Assembly: GCF_016595435.1 (NCBI RefSeq)
Contig: NZ_JAENIJ010000004.1
Coordinates: forward strand, 124,001 to 188,000
Origin: Luteolibacter pohnpeiensis
Lineage (GTDB): Bacteria > Verrucomicrobiota > Verrucomicrobiia > Verrucomicrobiales > Akkermansiaceae
Direction of reading: 5' to 3'
DNA: 64,000 nt
Part shown: in pieces, positions 18,303 to 28,840 of the stretch
How the letters are laid out: each line of letters opens with the position of its first letter
Position numbering within the stretch: position 1 is the stretch's first letter
Notes under the pieces: model-generated
Told to the model about the DNA's origin: nothing
What the model saw: the letters and a program-made list of their open reading frames with translations, nothing else
Databases searched by the model: none
Program-made: the position numbers and the translations under genes

Positions 18303-19832
18303 ATGGACCCACGCAACCTCGATCTCTGCTCCGACCACTGCGGCGAAGGACCATCGATTCTCGATCTCCCGATTCCTAGCGAGCTGAAACAAGAGTGGTG
18401 GAATCTGGCCACCCGTCGGCAATTTCTCAGTCGCGCCGGAAAATCACTCGCCTGGGCCGGACTCTCGGCGATTGCGGGTAGATCCGGGTTTTCAGGACTG
18501 GCGCAGGCTGCTCAAGAAGGCTTCGTTCCGCATTTCGCGCCGAAGGCAAAACGCGCCATCTATCTGTTCATGGCTGGTGCTCCCTCACAATTGGAAACCT
18601 GGGATTACAAGCCTGACTTGGTAAAACGATTCAATGAAGACCTTCCGGAGTCCGTGCGCGGCGGCCAGCTGCTCACGGGCATGACCGCATCGCAATCTCG
18701 CTTCCCGGTTGCTCCTTCGGTTTTCAATTTCAACCAGTATGGCCATGCCGGGCATTGGGTAAGCGACCTGCTCCCTCATACCGCCAAGGTTGCCGATGAA
18801 TTCGCCGTGATCCGGTCAATGCACACAGATGCGATCAATCATGAGCCTGCGATTCTTTTGGCAAATTCCGGAAACATGGTCGCAGGCAAACCCTCGATCG
18901 GCTCCTGGGTTTCGTATGGCCTCGGGTCGATGAACGAGGACCTGCCGACCTTCGTCGTGCTGACGTCGAAGCTCCCCATTTACAAAAACATCCAGGCGCT
19001 TTCCTCACGATTGTGGTCATCCGGCTTCCTCTCCCCGGAACATGCGGGGGTTGCGTTGCGCTCCGGCGGAGATCCGGTCATTCACCTTTCCAATCCAAAA
19101 GGAGTTTCGAGAAAGCTACGTCGCGAAATGATCGATGGCGTTTCTGAAATGAATCGCAAGCTACATGAGAAAATTGGCGATCCGGAAACCAACGCCCGCA
19201 TCGCCCAATATGAAATGGCTTTCCGCATGCAGGCTTCAGTGCCGGAATTGACCGATCTATCAGGTGAGCCGGAATCGATTTGGGAGATGTATGGACCCAA
19301 GGCCAAAGAGCCGGGAACCTACGCTTACAACTGCCTGATGGCCCGCCGCATGGCAGAGCGCGGAGTGAGGTTTACGCAGATTTTCCATCGCGGCTGGGAT
19401 ACTCACACCGATCTGCCAAACAGCATGAAAGTTCTTTGCGAAGACATCGACCGTCCAACTGCGGCGTTGATCGCGGACCTGAAGCAGCGCGGTTTGTTAG
19501 AAGACACGCTGGTCGTTTGGGGCGGCGAATTTGGCCGGACGGTCTATTCCCAAGGCGGACTGAGTGCGGACAACTATGGCCGCGATCACCACCCACGTTG
19601 CTTCTCCATGTGGATGGCTGGCGGCGGCGTCAAACCGGGCATGACCTATGGCGAAACGGACGATTTCTCCTACAACATCACCCGTGACCCGATGCACATC
19701 CGCGATCTGAATGCCACCATTCTTCATTTGCTTGGAATGAATCATGAGAAGCTCACCTTCAAATTCCAAGGGCTTGATCAAAAGCTGACCGGCACGCAAC
19801 CGGCTCGGGTGATAAAAGAACTACTTGCCTAG
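18303..19832 (+). CDS. DUF1501 domain-containing protein, Tat-exported
   Basis: A 509-residue protein of the DUF1501 family, which has an alkaline-phosphatase/sulfatase-like fold. A twin-arginine signal (TRRQFLSRAGKSLAWAGLSA, Arg38-Arg39) indicates folded export by Tat. Family segments include YLFMAGAPSQLETWDYKP, the FNFNQYGHAGHWVSDLLPH region, RSMHTDAINHEPA, and WGGEFGRT with RDHHPRCFSMWMAGGG, which hold the putative metal ligands. It follows the PSD1 lipoprotein by five bases and so is co-transcribed; the two families pair very often, which suggests a joint periplasmic function, still unknown. Confidence 0.92.
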   Translation: MDPRNLDLCSDHCGEGPSILDLPIPSELKQEWWNLATRRQFLSRAGKSLAWAGLSAIAGRSGFSGLAQAAQEGFVPHFAPKAKRAIYLFMAGAPSQLETWDYKPDLVKRFNEDLPESVRGGQLLTGMTASQSRFPVAPSVFNFNQYGHAGHWVSDLLPHTAKVADEFAVIRSMHTDAINHEPAILLANSGNMVAGKPSIGSWVSYGLGSMNEDLPTFVVLTSKLPIYKNIQALSSRLWSSGFLSPEHAGVALRSGGDPVIHLSNPKGVSRKLRREMIDGVSEMNRKLHEKIGDPETNARIAQYEMAFRMQASVPELTDLSGEPESIWEMYGPKAKEPGTYAYNCLMARRMAERGVRFTQIFHRGWDTHTDLPNSMKVLCEDIDRPTAALIADLKQRGLLEDTLVVWGGEFGRTVYSQGGLSADNYGRDHHPRCFSMWMAGGGVKPGMTYGETDDFSYNITRDPMHIRDLNATILHLLGMNHEKLTFKFQGLDQKLTGTQPARVIKELLA

Positions 19833-19862
19833 TAGATCTAACAAAAAAGCATCTGTTACCCA

Positions 19863-20747
19863 ATGAAAGCTCTGCTGTTATTCGCCCTGTTTCCTCTGGC
19901 CCTGGTCGCTCAGGAGTCCGCTCCGAAGCTGACTTTACCCGAAATGCCGGAGCCAAAACTGGGCGCGGACTCGATGCCACAGGATGGCGTGCCAAAAGGA
20001 ACGGTGAGTGAACACGTCTGGAAAGACTCGAAGATCTTTCCCGGCACGATCCGGAGCTACTACATCTATCAGCCAGCGCAATACGATCCGCAACAACCTA
20101 CCGCCGTCATGGTATTTCAGGATGGCCACGCGTATGTGAATCCAAATGGCGACTTCCGGGTTCCCACCGTTTTCGACAATCTTATTCAAAAAGGTGACAT
20201 TCCGCCAATCATCGGGATTTTCATCAACCCCGGAATTGTGGCGGAGGAACTGCCAAAAGAACCCTGGAAAGCAAAAAACCGGAGTGTTGAATATGACACA
20301 CTTTCTGATGCCTACGCCCGATTTTTGTTAGAAGAAATCCTGCCGGAAGTCGGCAAGACCTACAACCTCACCAACGATCCCGACCAGCGTGCGATCTGTG
20401 GGATGAGTTCCGGCGGCATTTGCGCCTGGACCGTCGCTTGGGAACGACCTGATGCGTTCCACAAAGTCGTTTCACAAATCGGATCGTTCACCAATATTCG
20501 TGGCGGCGATGTTTACCCCGGCTTGATCCGTAAAACACCGATGAAGCCGATTCGCGGATTCTTCCAGGACGGCATCAACGATCTCGACAACGCCCACGGC
20601 TCCTGGCCGCTCGGCAACCTGCAAATGCAGGCGGCCCTCAAATTTGCAGGTTACGATTTCAAATACGTCTGGGGCCACGGCAGTCACAGCGGCAAGCATG
20701 GCGGCGCGATTTTCCCGGACACCCTGCGCTGGCTCTGGCGCAAATAG
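19863..20747 (+). CDS. Secreted esterase of the esterase-D/feruloyl-esterase type
   Basis: A 294-residue exported alpha/beta hydrolase. The signal peptide MKALLLFALFPLALVAQ is followed by a Pro-rich linker and a catalytic domain with nucleophile elbow G-M-S-S-G (Ser182) and a C-terminal His in GHGSHSGKHG. The segment VMVFQDGHAYVNPNGDFRVP is typical of the esterase family that includes Fes-like and feruloyl or acetyl-xylan esterase domains. Acting on plant or algal polysaccharide esters is a reasonable inference, not shown. It follows the DUF1501 gene by 30 bases without a terminator, so the three genes form a probable operon. Confidence 0.83.
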   Translation: MKALLLFALFPLALVAQESAPKLTLPEMPEPKLGADSMPQDGVPKGTVSEHVWKDSKIFPGTIRSYYIYQPAQYDPQQPTAVMVFQDGHAYVNPNGDFRVPTVFDNLIQKGDIPPIIGIFINPGIVAEELPKEPWKAKNRSVEYDTLSDAYARFLLEEILPEVGKTYNLTNDPDQRAICGMSSGGICAWTVAWERPDAFHKVVSQIGSFTNIRGGDVYPGLIRKTPMKPIRGFFQDGINDLDNAHGSWPLGNLQMQAALKFAGYDFKYVWGHGSHSGKHGGAIFPDTLRWLWRK

Positions 20748-20894
20748 GCCGCACCAGTCGTGCATTTTTTACATCAGACCGCGCAATTTGCCGGTGTGGT
20801 GGTAGCTGAGCGCTGACAAATCCCCGGAAAATCAAGGATTCATGAGTTGGCCCTCAAAGTGCAATGGGTGCGAGATCGAAAAAGATCCGAACCC

Positions 20895-21284
20895 ATGAAG
20901 CCGAACTTACTCATCGTCCAACCACACTCCGTCGAAGCAGATTCCATCATTGAGCAAATCTCCGAGATCCTGAGCAAGACCCACTACGTCTATCTGCTCC
21001 GACCACTCAACGAGTTTCGCGATGACTCGCCAGCCGGTGTTCGTTTTTTGAGATATGCGAGTGAGCGGCTTCCTGGGTTCGGCCATGTCGAAAATGTCGT
21101 GGTCATCAACGATGCCGAAGTCGCGATGACGGCGAAGCAGCAATATCCACTGGCACAGCACACCCTTTGGAATCCTGAAACCGACAACGGTTTCCCACCA
21201 GCCCTCATCCCCTATCTTTCAGACACCATCGTTCAGGGACACTTCGGTGAAGAGGCCGAGGAAACACTCGCCCGTGCGATCTAG
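20895..21284 (+). CDS. Hypothetical protein
   Basis: A 129-residue soluble protein I do not recognise. It starts MKPNLLIVQPHS, which looks like the first strand and loop of a Rossmann-like fold, and has a second strand VENVVVINDAEVA near the middle. It has no signal peptide or membrane segment. The frame extends upstream from a TTG at 20847, but ATG 20895 is the better start since the upstream part is basic and unstructured. No Shine-Dalgarno sequence is present. Neighbours are unrelated. Confidence 0.6.
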   Translation: MKPNLLIVQPHSVEADSIIEQISEILSKTHYVYLLRPLNEFRDDSPAGVRFLRYASERLPGFGHVENVVVINDAEVAMTAKQQYPLAQHTLWNPETDNGFPPALIPYLSDTIVQGHFGEEAEETLARAI

Positions 21285-21290
21285 GCCTCA

Positions 21291-21503
21291 TCAAGCGGGA
21301 TGTTTATCTGACCGAATTTCCAGAGGCTCACAAGGAACGTGCCCGAACGGGATTTGCGCCAGATAACCATAATGAAACTCAGGCAGATTTCCCTTACACG
21401 GCAGTTTCACTCTGACCGTCACTTGCGCACCAAGGCTTTCTTGGGCGCGATCTTCATCGACGATTCCCCGGGCACATGAATGGAATGAAACGTTGAAATC
21501 CAT
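21291..21503 (-). CDS. Possible small hypothetical protein
   Basis: A 70-residue frame (N-terminus MDFNVSFHSCAR) with balanced, protein-like composition and alternating strand-like segments such as AQVTVRVKLPCKG and PEFHYGYLAQIPFG. It converges with the preceding hypothetical gene, only six bases apart, and otherwise the gap from 21285 to 21551 would be empty. There is no ribosome site and I know no family. It may be a chance frame. Confidence 0.3.
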   Translation of the reverse strand: MDFNVSFHSCARGIVDEDRAQESLGAQVTVRVKLPCKGNLPEFHYGYLAQIPFGHVPCEPLEIRSDKHPA

Positions 21504-21551
21504 CTAACAGGCGATTCGCAGATTGTGGATGCATGGAGATTTCGCTAAGCC

Positions 21552-22760
21552 ATGGCTTCCATGGCAATCATTCGACTTCTCGTCTTTTTCATTGTTTTTG
21601 CCAGTGCGCTGGTTTCGTGCGGGCCACAGACTTTGCCATTGGAATATCCGGGATCTTGGCAGGAAGCTGATCTGGCGAAGCAACCACGCTGGGTAATCGC
21701 CTACCCAGCATCTTTCCGATCGGCAGTGAAACCGTTGCGCGAAACTCGCGCCCGACTGGGATATGAAGTGATCGACTTGCTCGATCCAAAACCGTCGGAA
21801 ATTTCCGAGACGGTGGAAAAGTTGAAGTTAGGAAGCAGGAAAAAGGATTGCCTGCTCATCATCGGGACTCAGGACCAAATCCCATCTCCAGAAGGCGTTC
21901 ACGGACGCATGCAAGGCTTGCCTGCCGACAGCCGCTATGGCTTGGCCGAAACCGGAATCACCCCACTTTTTGCAGTTGGAAGACTTCCCGCTGAAAATCC
22001 CACAGAAGCAAGCGAGATGGTGGCTAAAATCCTGGCGTTCGAAAAATCCACCTCCACGCGGCCACAAACAGGGCTTCTGCTGGTGGGAAATCCCGTCGGG
22101 AAACGGAATTTCGTCGCCGATCGCTTCATCACCTCACTCTCCAAAAGACTCATGAATCGGGCCGGGCATTCCTGGAAATTCCATGGAGCGGCGGATGTCG
22201 GCGGTCATCCGCTGGAGGTGCCCGAAGCAGATTTTTCGCGTCAGTTCCATGAAGAACTGACTCGTGACTACACGATCGGCACCTACTTCGGCCATTCGAA
22301 TGACTGGGTGTTTGCCGCCTCCGGCAGCCATCTGACATTTCCCTCAAACGATTGGCAGTCGATTCAGAAATCCGGTAACAAAGGGCTGTTTCTGAGTTGC
22401 GGCTGCTTTTCTTTGCAACACAACGGTGCTGGCGGCTATCAGGCATTGCGATCTCCCGGCGGCCCTGTCGCTTACATCGGCGCAAGCGGCGAAAGTTACT
22501 CAGCCATTGGCTACCTGGCCGCTCAGGGACTGATGAGTTCCATGAGCAGTAACCCGCCGGAAACCGTGGGCGAATGGTGGCTGGAAATTCAGAAATCGAT
22601 TGCCGCCCGCCCGCTAAACCCGATCATCTTTTTTGCTTTTGATCGCGTGGATGGCTCGGCGAAAAGTTTATTTTCCCACGGCATTCCACTGAAAGATCAA
22701 CGTCTCGAACACCTTGAGATGTGGATGCTCCTGGGAGACCCCGCGACCCGGCTGTTCTGA
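21552..22760 (+). CDS. Gingipain-like (C25-type) cysteine peptidase lipoprotein
   Basis: A 402-residue predicted lipoprotein (signal segment then L-V-S-C-G at about residue 23). The central fold looks caspase-like: alternating strands with GLLLVGNP, a YFGHSNDW segment holding probable catalytic His248, and LFLSCGCFS holding probable catalytic Cys283 (or Cys285), followed by GGPVAYIGASGES. That order and spacing fit peptidase family C25 (gingipains). C25 peptidases from Bacteroidetes usually carry secretion domains; none is seen here, so anchoring by lipid would replace them. The gene overlaps a possible early start of trpD by one base. Activity is inferred from motifs only. A second in-frame ATG at 21561 is an alternative start. 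Confidence 0.72.
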   Translation: MASMAIIRLLVFFIVFASALVSCGPQTLPLEYPGSWQEADLAKQPRWVIAYPASFRSAVKPLRETRARLGYEVIDLLDPKPSEISETVEKLKLGSRKKDCLLIIGTQDQIPSPEGVHGRMQGLPADSRYGLAETGITPLFAVGRLPAENPTEASEMVAKILAFEKSTSTRPQTGLLLVGNPVGKRNFVADRFITSLSKRLMNRAGHSWKFHGAADVGGHPLEVPEADFSRQFHEELTRDYTIGTYFGHSNDWVFAASGSHLTFPSNDWQSIQKSGNKGLFLSCGCFSLQHNGAGGYQALRSPGGPVAYIGASGESYSAIGYLAAQGLMSSMSSNPPETVGEWWLEIQKSIAARPLNPIIFFAFDRVDGSAKSLFSHGIPLKDQRLEHLEMWMLLGDPATRLF

Positions 22761-22846
22761 TGCATGCGGATAAGGGATTCGAATCAAAGCGTTCAGGGCA
22801 ATTTCTAAGCTGGCCGGAAGGCCGGCCCGTGCTACGATTCCTGGAG

Positions 22847-23893
22847 ATGGACGCATTGATTCAGCATTTGAGGAATGGAGAGCAGCTCGCGCCGCGCGAG
22901 GTGGAAGTGGCGGCGGGATTGTTGCTGGACCCAGCCGTGGCGGACACGAAGAAGGCCGAATTGTTAGAAGCCTTGTCGAAAAAGGGCGAGTCGCCCTTGG
23001 AGATCGCCGGATTCGTCGAAGCGTTTCTTGAACACGCTGTGGATCCGGGCATTTCATCGCTCGATTTGGACGGACCGACCTTGGATGTTTGTGGCACAGG
23101 CGGTGATAAACTGAATCTTTTCAACGTCTCGACGACCTCGATGTTTATTTGCGCCGCAGCAGGTGCCACCGTCGTGAAACACGGAAATCGCGGGATCACC
23201 TCGCGCAGCGGTGGCGCGGACGTGCTGGAATCGCTAGGCATCCGGATCGATTTGCCGCCCGATCAATTCCGCCGTTGCATTGAGAAAGCCGGGATCGGCT
23301 TCTTGTTCGCGCAGCATTATCATCCAGCATTCAAAGCGGTGATCGGCGTGCGAAAATCACTCGCAAAACGGGGCGTGCGGACCATTTTCAATATCATTGG
23401 CCCGTTGATGAATCCGGCACGACCGCAGTGCCAACTGATCGGCGTTTACACCCGCGAACTGTGCCCCGCTTTTGCTGAAATCCTGCAACGGCTTGGTCGC
23501 GACAGCGCTTGGGTCGTCCACGGAACCACTGGCGATGGCCGTTCGGTCGATGAAGTCAGTTTGATGGGATCAACCCGGATTTGCAAAGCCGGCTCGTATC
23601 AGGACATGGAGGATGAAGAAGTGCGGCCGCGCGACTTCGGCATGCACCATGCGGAGGTCGAGGAGCTGCAAGGCGGCGAAGCTGAAATCAACGCCGGAAT
23701 CCTGGAATCGATTCTCGCAGGCCGCGAAACCGGGCCGAAACGTGACATGGTTCTGCTCAACTCCGGGGCGGGGCTCGCTTGCGCCGGACTGGCTGATAAC
23801 ATCGGCGATGGAATTGAAATTTCCCGCGAGATGATTTCCAGCGGAGCGGCTTTGGAAAAACTGCGCCTGCTGCAAAAAGCCGCACCGCTCTAA
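22847..23893 (+). CDS. trpD: Anthranilate phosphoribosyltransferase
   Basis: A 348-residue TrpD, which transfers phosphoribose to anthranilate in tryptophan synthesis. The DVCGTGGDKLNLFNVST loop binds PRPP, KHGNR follows at the expected spacing, and the NIIGPLMNPARP segment and the C-terminal ILAGRETGPKRDMVLLNSGA are typical. The frame reaches back to 22721 and an in-frame ATG at 22760 overlaps the preceding stop (TGATG). The ATG at 22847 (MDALIQHLRNG) matches the family N-terminus best, but its GGAG is too close to act as a normal ribosome site. Other trp genes are not present. malQ begins 16 bases downstream, so the two may be co-transcribed. Confidence 0.92.
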   Translation: MDALIQHLRNGEQLAPREVEVAAGLLLDPAVADTKKAELLEALSKKGESPLEIAGFVEAFLEHAVDPGISSLDLDGPTLDVCGTGGDKLNLFNVSTTSMFICAAAGATVVKHGNRGITSRSGGADVLESLGIRIDLPPDQFRRCIEKAGIGFLFAQHYHPAFKAVIGVRKSLAKRGVRTIFNIIGPLMNPARPQCQLIGVYTRELCPAFAEILQRLGRDSAWVVHGTTGDGRSVDEVSLMGSTRICKAGSYQDMEDEEVRPRDFGMHHAEVEELQGGEAEINAGILESILAGRETGPKRDMVLLNSGAGLACAGLADNIGDGIEISREMISSGAALEKLRLLQKAAPL

Positions 23894-23909
23894 CCAACAG
23901 GACGCCCCC

Positions 23910-26567
23910 ATGAAAGTCATCTTCCGGCTGAATTACCGCACGAGCCCGGGGCAAAGTCTCTGGCTCAGACTCACGGCATTCACCGGAACCGAGAGCTCGG
24001 TTCATTTCCTGCCGTTGCAATGGCTCAACGAGGAGCAATGGCAGGTCCACATCGATACGGAAGCCGAGGTGGAATGCATAGAGTATTTCTACGAACTTCA
24101 CCATGACGACAGTGGGCTTCAACTCGAAGAATGGGGCGGCCCCCGGTCGTTTCGCATTCGCGATCAACGCAACCATTTGGCGGTTCTGTTAGACACCTGG
24201 TGCTCTCCTGGCACAGTTGACTACGCTCTCGATACCAGAGCCTTTGCTTCAGCCCATCCATTTTCTGAAGCACCGAAACTCGCTGCGGGAAATCACCTTT
24301 TCCAACTTCGCATGAGTGGGGTGCCGGCCGATCACGTGCCATGCCTGCTCGGCAGCGCGGCTGAGATTGGCACCTGGAATACGGCCAAACCCCGACTGCT
24401 AACCCAAACTGCGGAGAACACCTGGAGCGTCGCGGTTGAAATCGGGATGCTCGACCGAATCGAATACAAATACGGGCTTTACGACCGGACCCGCAAGCAG
24501 CTGTTAGAATTCGAACAGGGGGAAAACCGGGTGATCGAGGGTTACCGATTCCGCCCGGAGCAACAGACGCGAATTGGCGACGAAGTTTACCGCCGCCACC
24601 CGAATGCGCTGCCTCGGCACGCGGGTGTCGCCATCCCGGTATTTTCGCTACGCAGCGCGGAAAGCCTGGGCGTTGGTGAGTTTGCCGATCTCAACCCCTT
24701 GGCGGATTGGGCAAAGCTAACGGGCCTGAAACTGATTCAGATCTTGCCGATCAATGACACGACTTCTTCCCACAGCTGGACGGATTCGTATCCCTATTCG
24801 GCGATCAGCGTTTTCGCATTGCACCCGATCTATCTACGAGTCGATGCACTTGGCTTCGAGGTTCCCTCAGATCTAACCGATCGCAAAATCAAACTGAATG
24901 CGCTGCCCGTAGTCGACTACGAGGCCGTGATGGAAACCAAGACCCGGATCACCCGGGAAATCTATGCCAAGCACCGCGAGCAAATTCTAACAAGTGAGCC
25001 GCTGAAGGCATTCGTCGCGGAAAACCGTGACTGGCTCCATCCTTACGCCGTGTTCTGCATGAAGCGGGACCAGTATGGCACTGCGGACTTTTCCCAGTGG
25101 GATGACTGGGCGGAGTTTTCCTGGGAACGGGCCGACGCTTTTGTCGATGAGAACGCAGCTGAGATCGGTTGGCATTTCTGGATTCAATTCGAGCTCGCGC
25201 AGCAACTGACCGATGCCGTGGATTACCTGCATCAGCTGGGAATCGTGCTCAAAGGCGACCTACCAATCGGGATCGATCGGGAATCCGCCGATGCCTGGTC
25301 CGCGCCACATTTGTTCAAAATGGACGCGCAAGCCGGTGCGCCGCCGGATGCGTTTGCCGCCCGAGGGCAAAACTGGGGATTTCCAACCTATGATTGGGAG
25401 GTGATGCAAGCCGACGATTTCGCCTGGTGGCGCAAACGCTTCGCTCAGTTGAGCCGGTATTTCGATGCCTACCGGATTGATCACATCCTCGGATTTTTCC
25501 GGATTTGGCAAGTGCCGCAGGATCAGGTCGAAGGCATCATGGGCTGGTTTGATCCGGCGATCCCGATCCACTTGGATGAATTTCGCGATCTCGGCATCGA
25601 GTTCGACCACCAGCGGTTTTGCGAACCCTGGCTGACCGACCAGGGCTTAGCTGATCGCTTCGGCGAGGAAGTCGCGCACATCGAAGAAGAATTTTTCGAC
25701 AAACAGGAGGACGGTCTCTGGAAGTTAAAGGAGCCGTTTACCAACCAACGGAAAATCCAGACCTATTTCAGCGCACTTCCCGCAACGCACTCGAATCGTT
25801 GGCTCTGCGAGCGGTTGATGGATTGCGTGAGCGAAGTGCTGTTCTTTGAGGCCGATGGTTCCGAGGGGAAACTGTTCCATCCACGCTGCCTGATGCAGTC
25901 CACACGCTCTTACCAGCGACTGGACGATTCAACGCGGGAAAAAGTCGAAGCACTTTACGCCGATTACTTTTTCCGCAGGCAGGAGAAATTCTGGGAAACC
26001 AAAGGTTACGAGAAGCTTCCCGCCATGCGCGAAGCCAGCCGCATGCTGCTTTGCGGGGAAGATCTGGGGATGGTGCCGGGCTGCGTGCCCGGTGTTTTAC
26101 AAAACCTCGGAATTCTCACCCTGGAGATCCAACGAATGCCAAAGCGCTGGGGCGAATCGTTTTCCAATCCGGCCCATGCACCGTATCTCAGCGTTGTCAG
26201 CCCTTCGACCCACGACATGCCGAGCCTTCGTGGTTGGTGGCTGGAGAACGTCGAGGTCAGGGCAGATTTCGCCTGGCACATGCTCGGCATCGGCTCGCCG
26301 CCGCGTGAGCTTTCCGGCGAGATCGCCGCGCGAATCATTGATCAGCACCTGCACTCGCCAGCCATGTGGAGCATATTTCCACTGCAGGACCTGCTGGCGC
26401 TCGACGAAACACTGCCAAGGCAAAAGCCCGAAGACGAACGGATCAACAATCCCGCCATCAATCCGTTTTACTGGCGCTACCGCATGCCGCTCAGCATCGG
26501 CGAGCTGCAAAACGCGACCGATTTCAATTTGAAACTCGGAGAATTGGTTTCCTCCGCGGGTCGATAA
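23910..26567 (+). CDS. malQ: 4-alpha-glucanotransferase, DPE2-type with N-terminal starch-binding domains
   Basis: An 885-residue cytoplasmic GH77 enzyme that moves glucan chains between acceptors in glycogen or maltodextrin metabolism. Two CBM20-like starch-binding domains precede the catalytic domain: about residues 1-125 and 128-225, the second with LLGSAAEIGTWN. The GH77 core has nucleophile Asp524 (YRIDHILGFF), acid/base Glu717 (CGEDLGMVP) and Asp769 (THDMPS). Length and double CBM20 layout match plant DPE2 and Bacteroidetes-type enzymes, not the shorter classic MalQ. A weak AGGA lies nine bases before the ATG. Confidence 0.92.
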   Translation: MKVIFRLNYRTSPGQSLWLRLTAFTGTESSVHFLPLQWLNEEQWQVHIDTEAEVECIEYFYELHHDDSGLQLEEWGGPRSFRIRDQRNHLAVLLDTWCSPGTVDYALDTRAFASAHPFSEAPKLAAGNHLFQLRMSGVPADHVPCLLGSAAEIGTWNTAKPRLLTQTAENTWSVAVEIGMLDRIEYKYGLYDRTRKQLLEFEQGENRVIEGYRFRPEQQTRIGDEVYRRHPNALPRHAGVAIPVFSLRSAESLGVGEFADLNPLADWAKLTGLKLIQILPINDTTSSHSWTDSYPYSAISVFALHPIYLRVDALGFEVPSDLTDRKIKLNALPVVDYEAVMETKTRITREIYAKHREQILTSEPLKAFVAENRDWLHPYAVFCMKRDQYGTADFSQWDDWAEFSWERADAFVDENAAEIGWHFWIQFELAQQLTDAVDYLHQLGIVLKGDLPIGIDRESADAWSAPHLFKMDAQAGAPPDAFAARGQNWGFPTYDWEVMQADDFAWWRKRFAQLSRYFDAYRIDHILGFFRIWQVPQDQVEGIMGWFDPAIPIHLDEFRDLGIEFDHQRFCEPWLTDQGLADRFGEEVAHIEEEFFDKQEDGLWKLKEPFTNQRKIQTYFSALPATHSNRWLCERLMDCVSEVLFFEADGSEGKLFHPRCLMQSTRSYQRLDDSTREKVEALYADYFFRRQEKFWETKGYEKLPAMREASRMLLCGEDLGMVPGCVPGVLQNLGILTLEIQRMPKRWGESFSNPAHAPYLSVVSPSTHDMPSLRGWWLENVEVRADFAWHMLGIGSPPRELSGEIAARIIDQHLHSPAMWSIFPLQDLLALDETLPRQKPEDERINNPAINPFYWRYRMPLSIGELQNATDFNLKLGELVSSAGR

Positions 26568-26600
26568 AAACGTTCGTTGCAGAAATCTGCGAAGCACGCC

Positions 26601-26630
26601 TTGACCGGGCGTGGTAGCGAGCACTAAGGT
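26601..26630 (+). promoter_or_regulatory. Possible sigma-70-like promoter of sucCD
   Basis: TTGACC at 26601-26606 and TAAGGT at 26625-26630 are 18 bases apart, 30 bases before the sucC start. The -35 box is good and the -10 box is weak (first, second and last consensus bases only). Confidence 0.35.
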
Positions 26631-26659
26631 CCGCGCGTTTCCGGATTCACGCCGCCACC

Positions 26660-27841
<1,182 letters not shown>

Positions 27842-27877
27842 ACCCCTTGAACTACTGAACTCCAGCAAACTTTTCCC

Positions 27878-28774
27878 ATGGCCATTCTCATTGACGAAAA
27901 CACCAAGGTCCTGGTTCAGGGCATCACCGGCAGCTTCGGCGCACGTCACGCCTCGCTTTCCCTCGCCTACGGCACCAAGCTTGTCGCCGGCGTAACTCCG
28001 GGTAAAGGCGGTCAGAAATTTGAAGACGTGGTGCCGATTTTCGACACCGTGTCCCAAGCCGTCAACGAAACCGGAGCTACCGCATCCGCCATCTTCGTTC
28101 CACCTCCATTCGCTGCTGACGCGATCCTCGAAGCCGCTGACGCTGGCGTGGATCTCATCGTCTGTATCACCGAAGGCATCCCTGTCATGGACATGATGCG
28201 CGTGAAAGAAGCTCTGCGCAGCTCGAAGTCCCGCCTCATCGGGCCAAACTGCCCGGGCCTCGTCACTCCAGGTTACGGTGAAAAATCCCACGGCGGCTGC
28301 CGCATCGGCATCACCCCAAGCCAGATCTGCAAGCGCGGCAACGTCGGTGTGGTTTCCCGTTCCGGCACCCTCACTTACGAAGCCGTGTTCCAGCTCACCC
28401 AGCTCGGCTACGGACAAAGCACGCTCGTCGGCATCGGCGGTGACCCGATCAACGGCACCTCCCACCTCGACGTGCTGGAAATGTTCAACAACGACCCCGA
28501 AACCGAAGCCATCATCATGATCGGTGAAATCGGCGGAACCGCCGAGGTCGAAGCCGCACGTTGGGCCAAGGAAAATTGCAAGAAGCCAATCGCCGGATTC
28601 ATCGCAGGTGCCACCGCACCTCCGGGACGCCGCATGGGCCACGCAGGCGCCATCGTCGGTGGTGAAGAAGACACCGCCCAAGCGAAAAAGCGCATTCTTG
28701 CCGAGTGCGGCATCGCAGTTGCTGAAACCCCGAGCGACATGGCCAAGACCTTGCTCGAAGCCTGGGGCAAGTAA
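27878..28774 (+). CDS. sucD: Succinyl-CoA synthetase, alpha subunit
   Basis: A 298-residue alpha subunit, partner of SucC. The N-terminal CoA-binding Rossmann domain has [13 protein letters not shown] and [16 protein letters not shown] segments (here [12 protein letters not shown]), and the active-site phosphohistidine is His255 in GHAGAIVGG. Length is close to the usual 290. No Shine-Dalgarno sequence: the upstream stretch is C/T/A-rich. A hairpin with weak T tract follows. Confidence 0.97.
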   Translation: MAILIDENTKVLVQGITGSFGARHASLSLAYGTKLVAGVTPGKGGQKFEDVVPIFDTVSQAVNETGATASAIFVPPPFAADAILEAADAGVDLIVCITEGIPVMDMMRVKEALRSSKSRLIGPNCPGLVTPGYGEKSHGGCRIGITPSQICKRGNVGVVSRSGTLTYEAVFQLTQLGYGQSTLVGIGGDPINGTSHLDVLEMFNNDPETEAIIMIGEIGGTAEVEAARWAKENCKKPIAGFIAGATAPPGRRMGHAGAIVGGEEDTAQAKKRILAECGIAVAETPSDMAKTLLEAWGK

Positions 28775-28791
28775 TTCACACGTTTCTGAAA

Positions 28792-28818
28792 AGCGGCGTC
28801 GCCAAGTGCGGCGCCGCT
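28792..28818 (+). terminator. Probable terminator of sucCD
   Basis: An 11-pair G+C-rich stem (28792-28802 with 28808-28818, one G-T pair), loop of five, followed by GTTT rather than a long T run. It lies 17 bases after the sucD stop. Confidence 0.55.
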
Positions 28819-28840
28819 GTTTAGTGTACCGATCAAACCC

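Noticed and set aside
22815..22830. A short G+C-rich inverted repeat before trpD that resembles a REP-type element
   Set aside because: Only one copy was noticed in the window and it lies within a potential coding extension, so no repeat family can be claimed.
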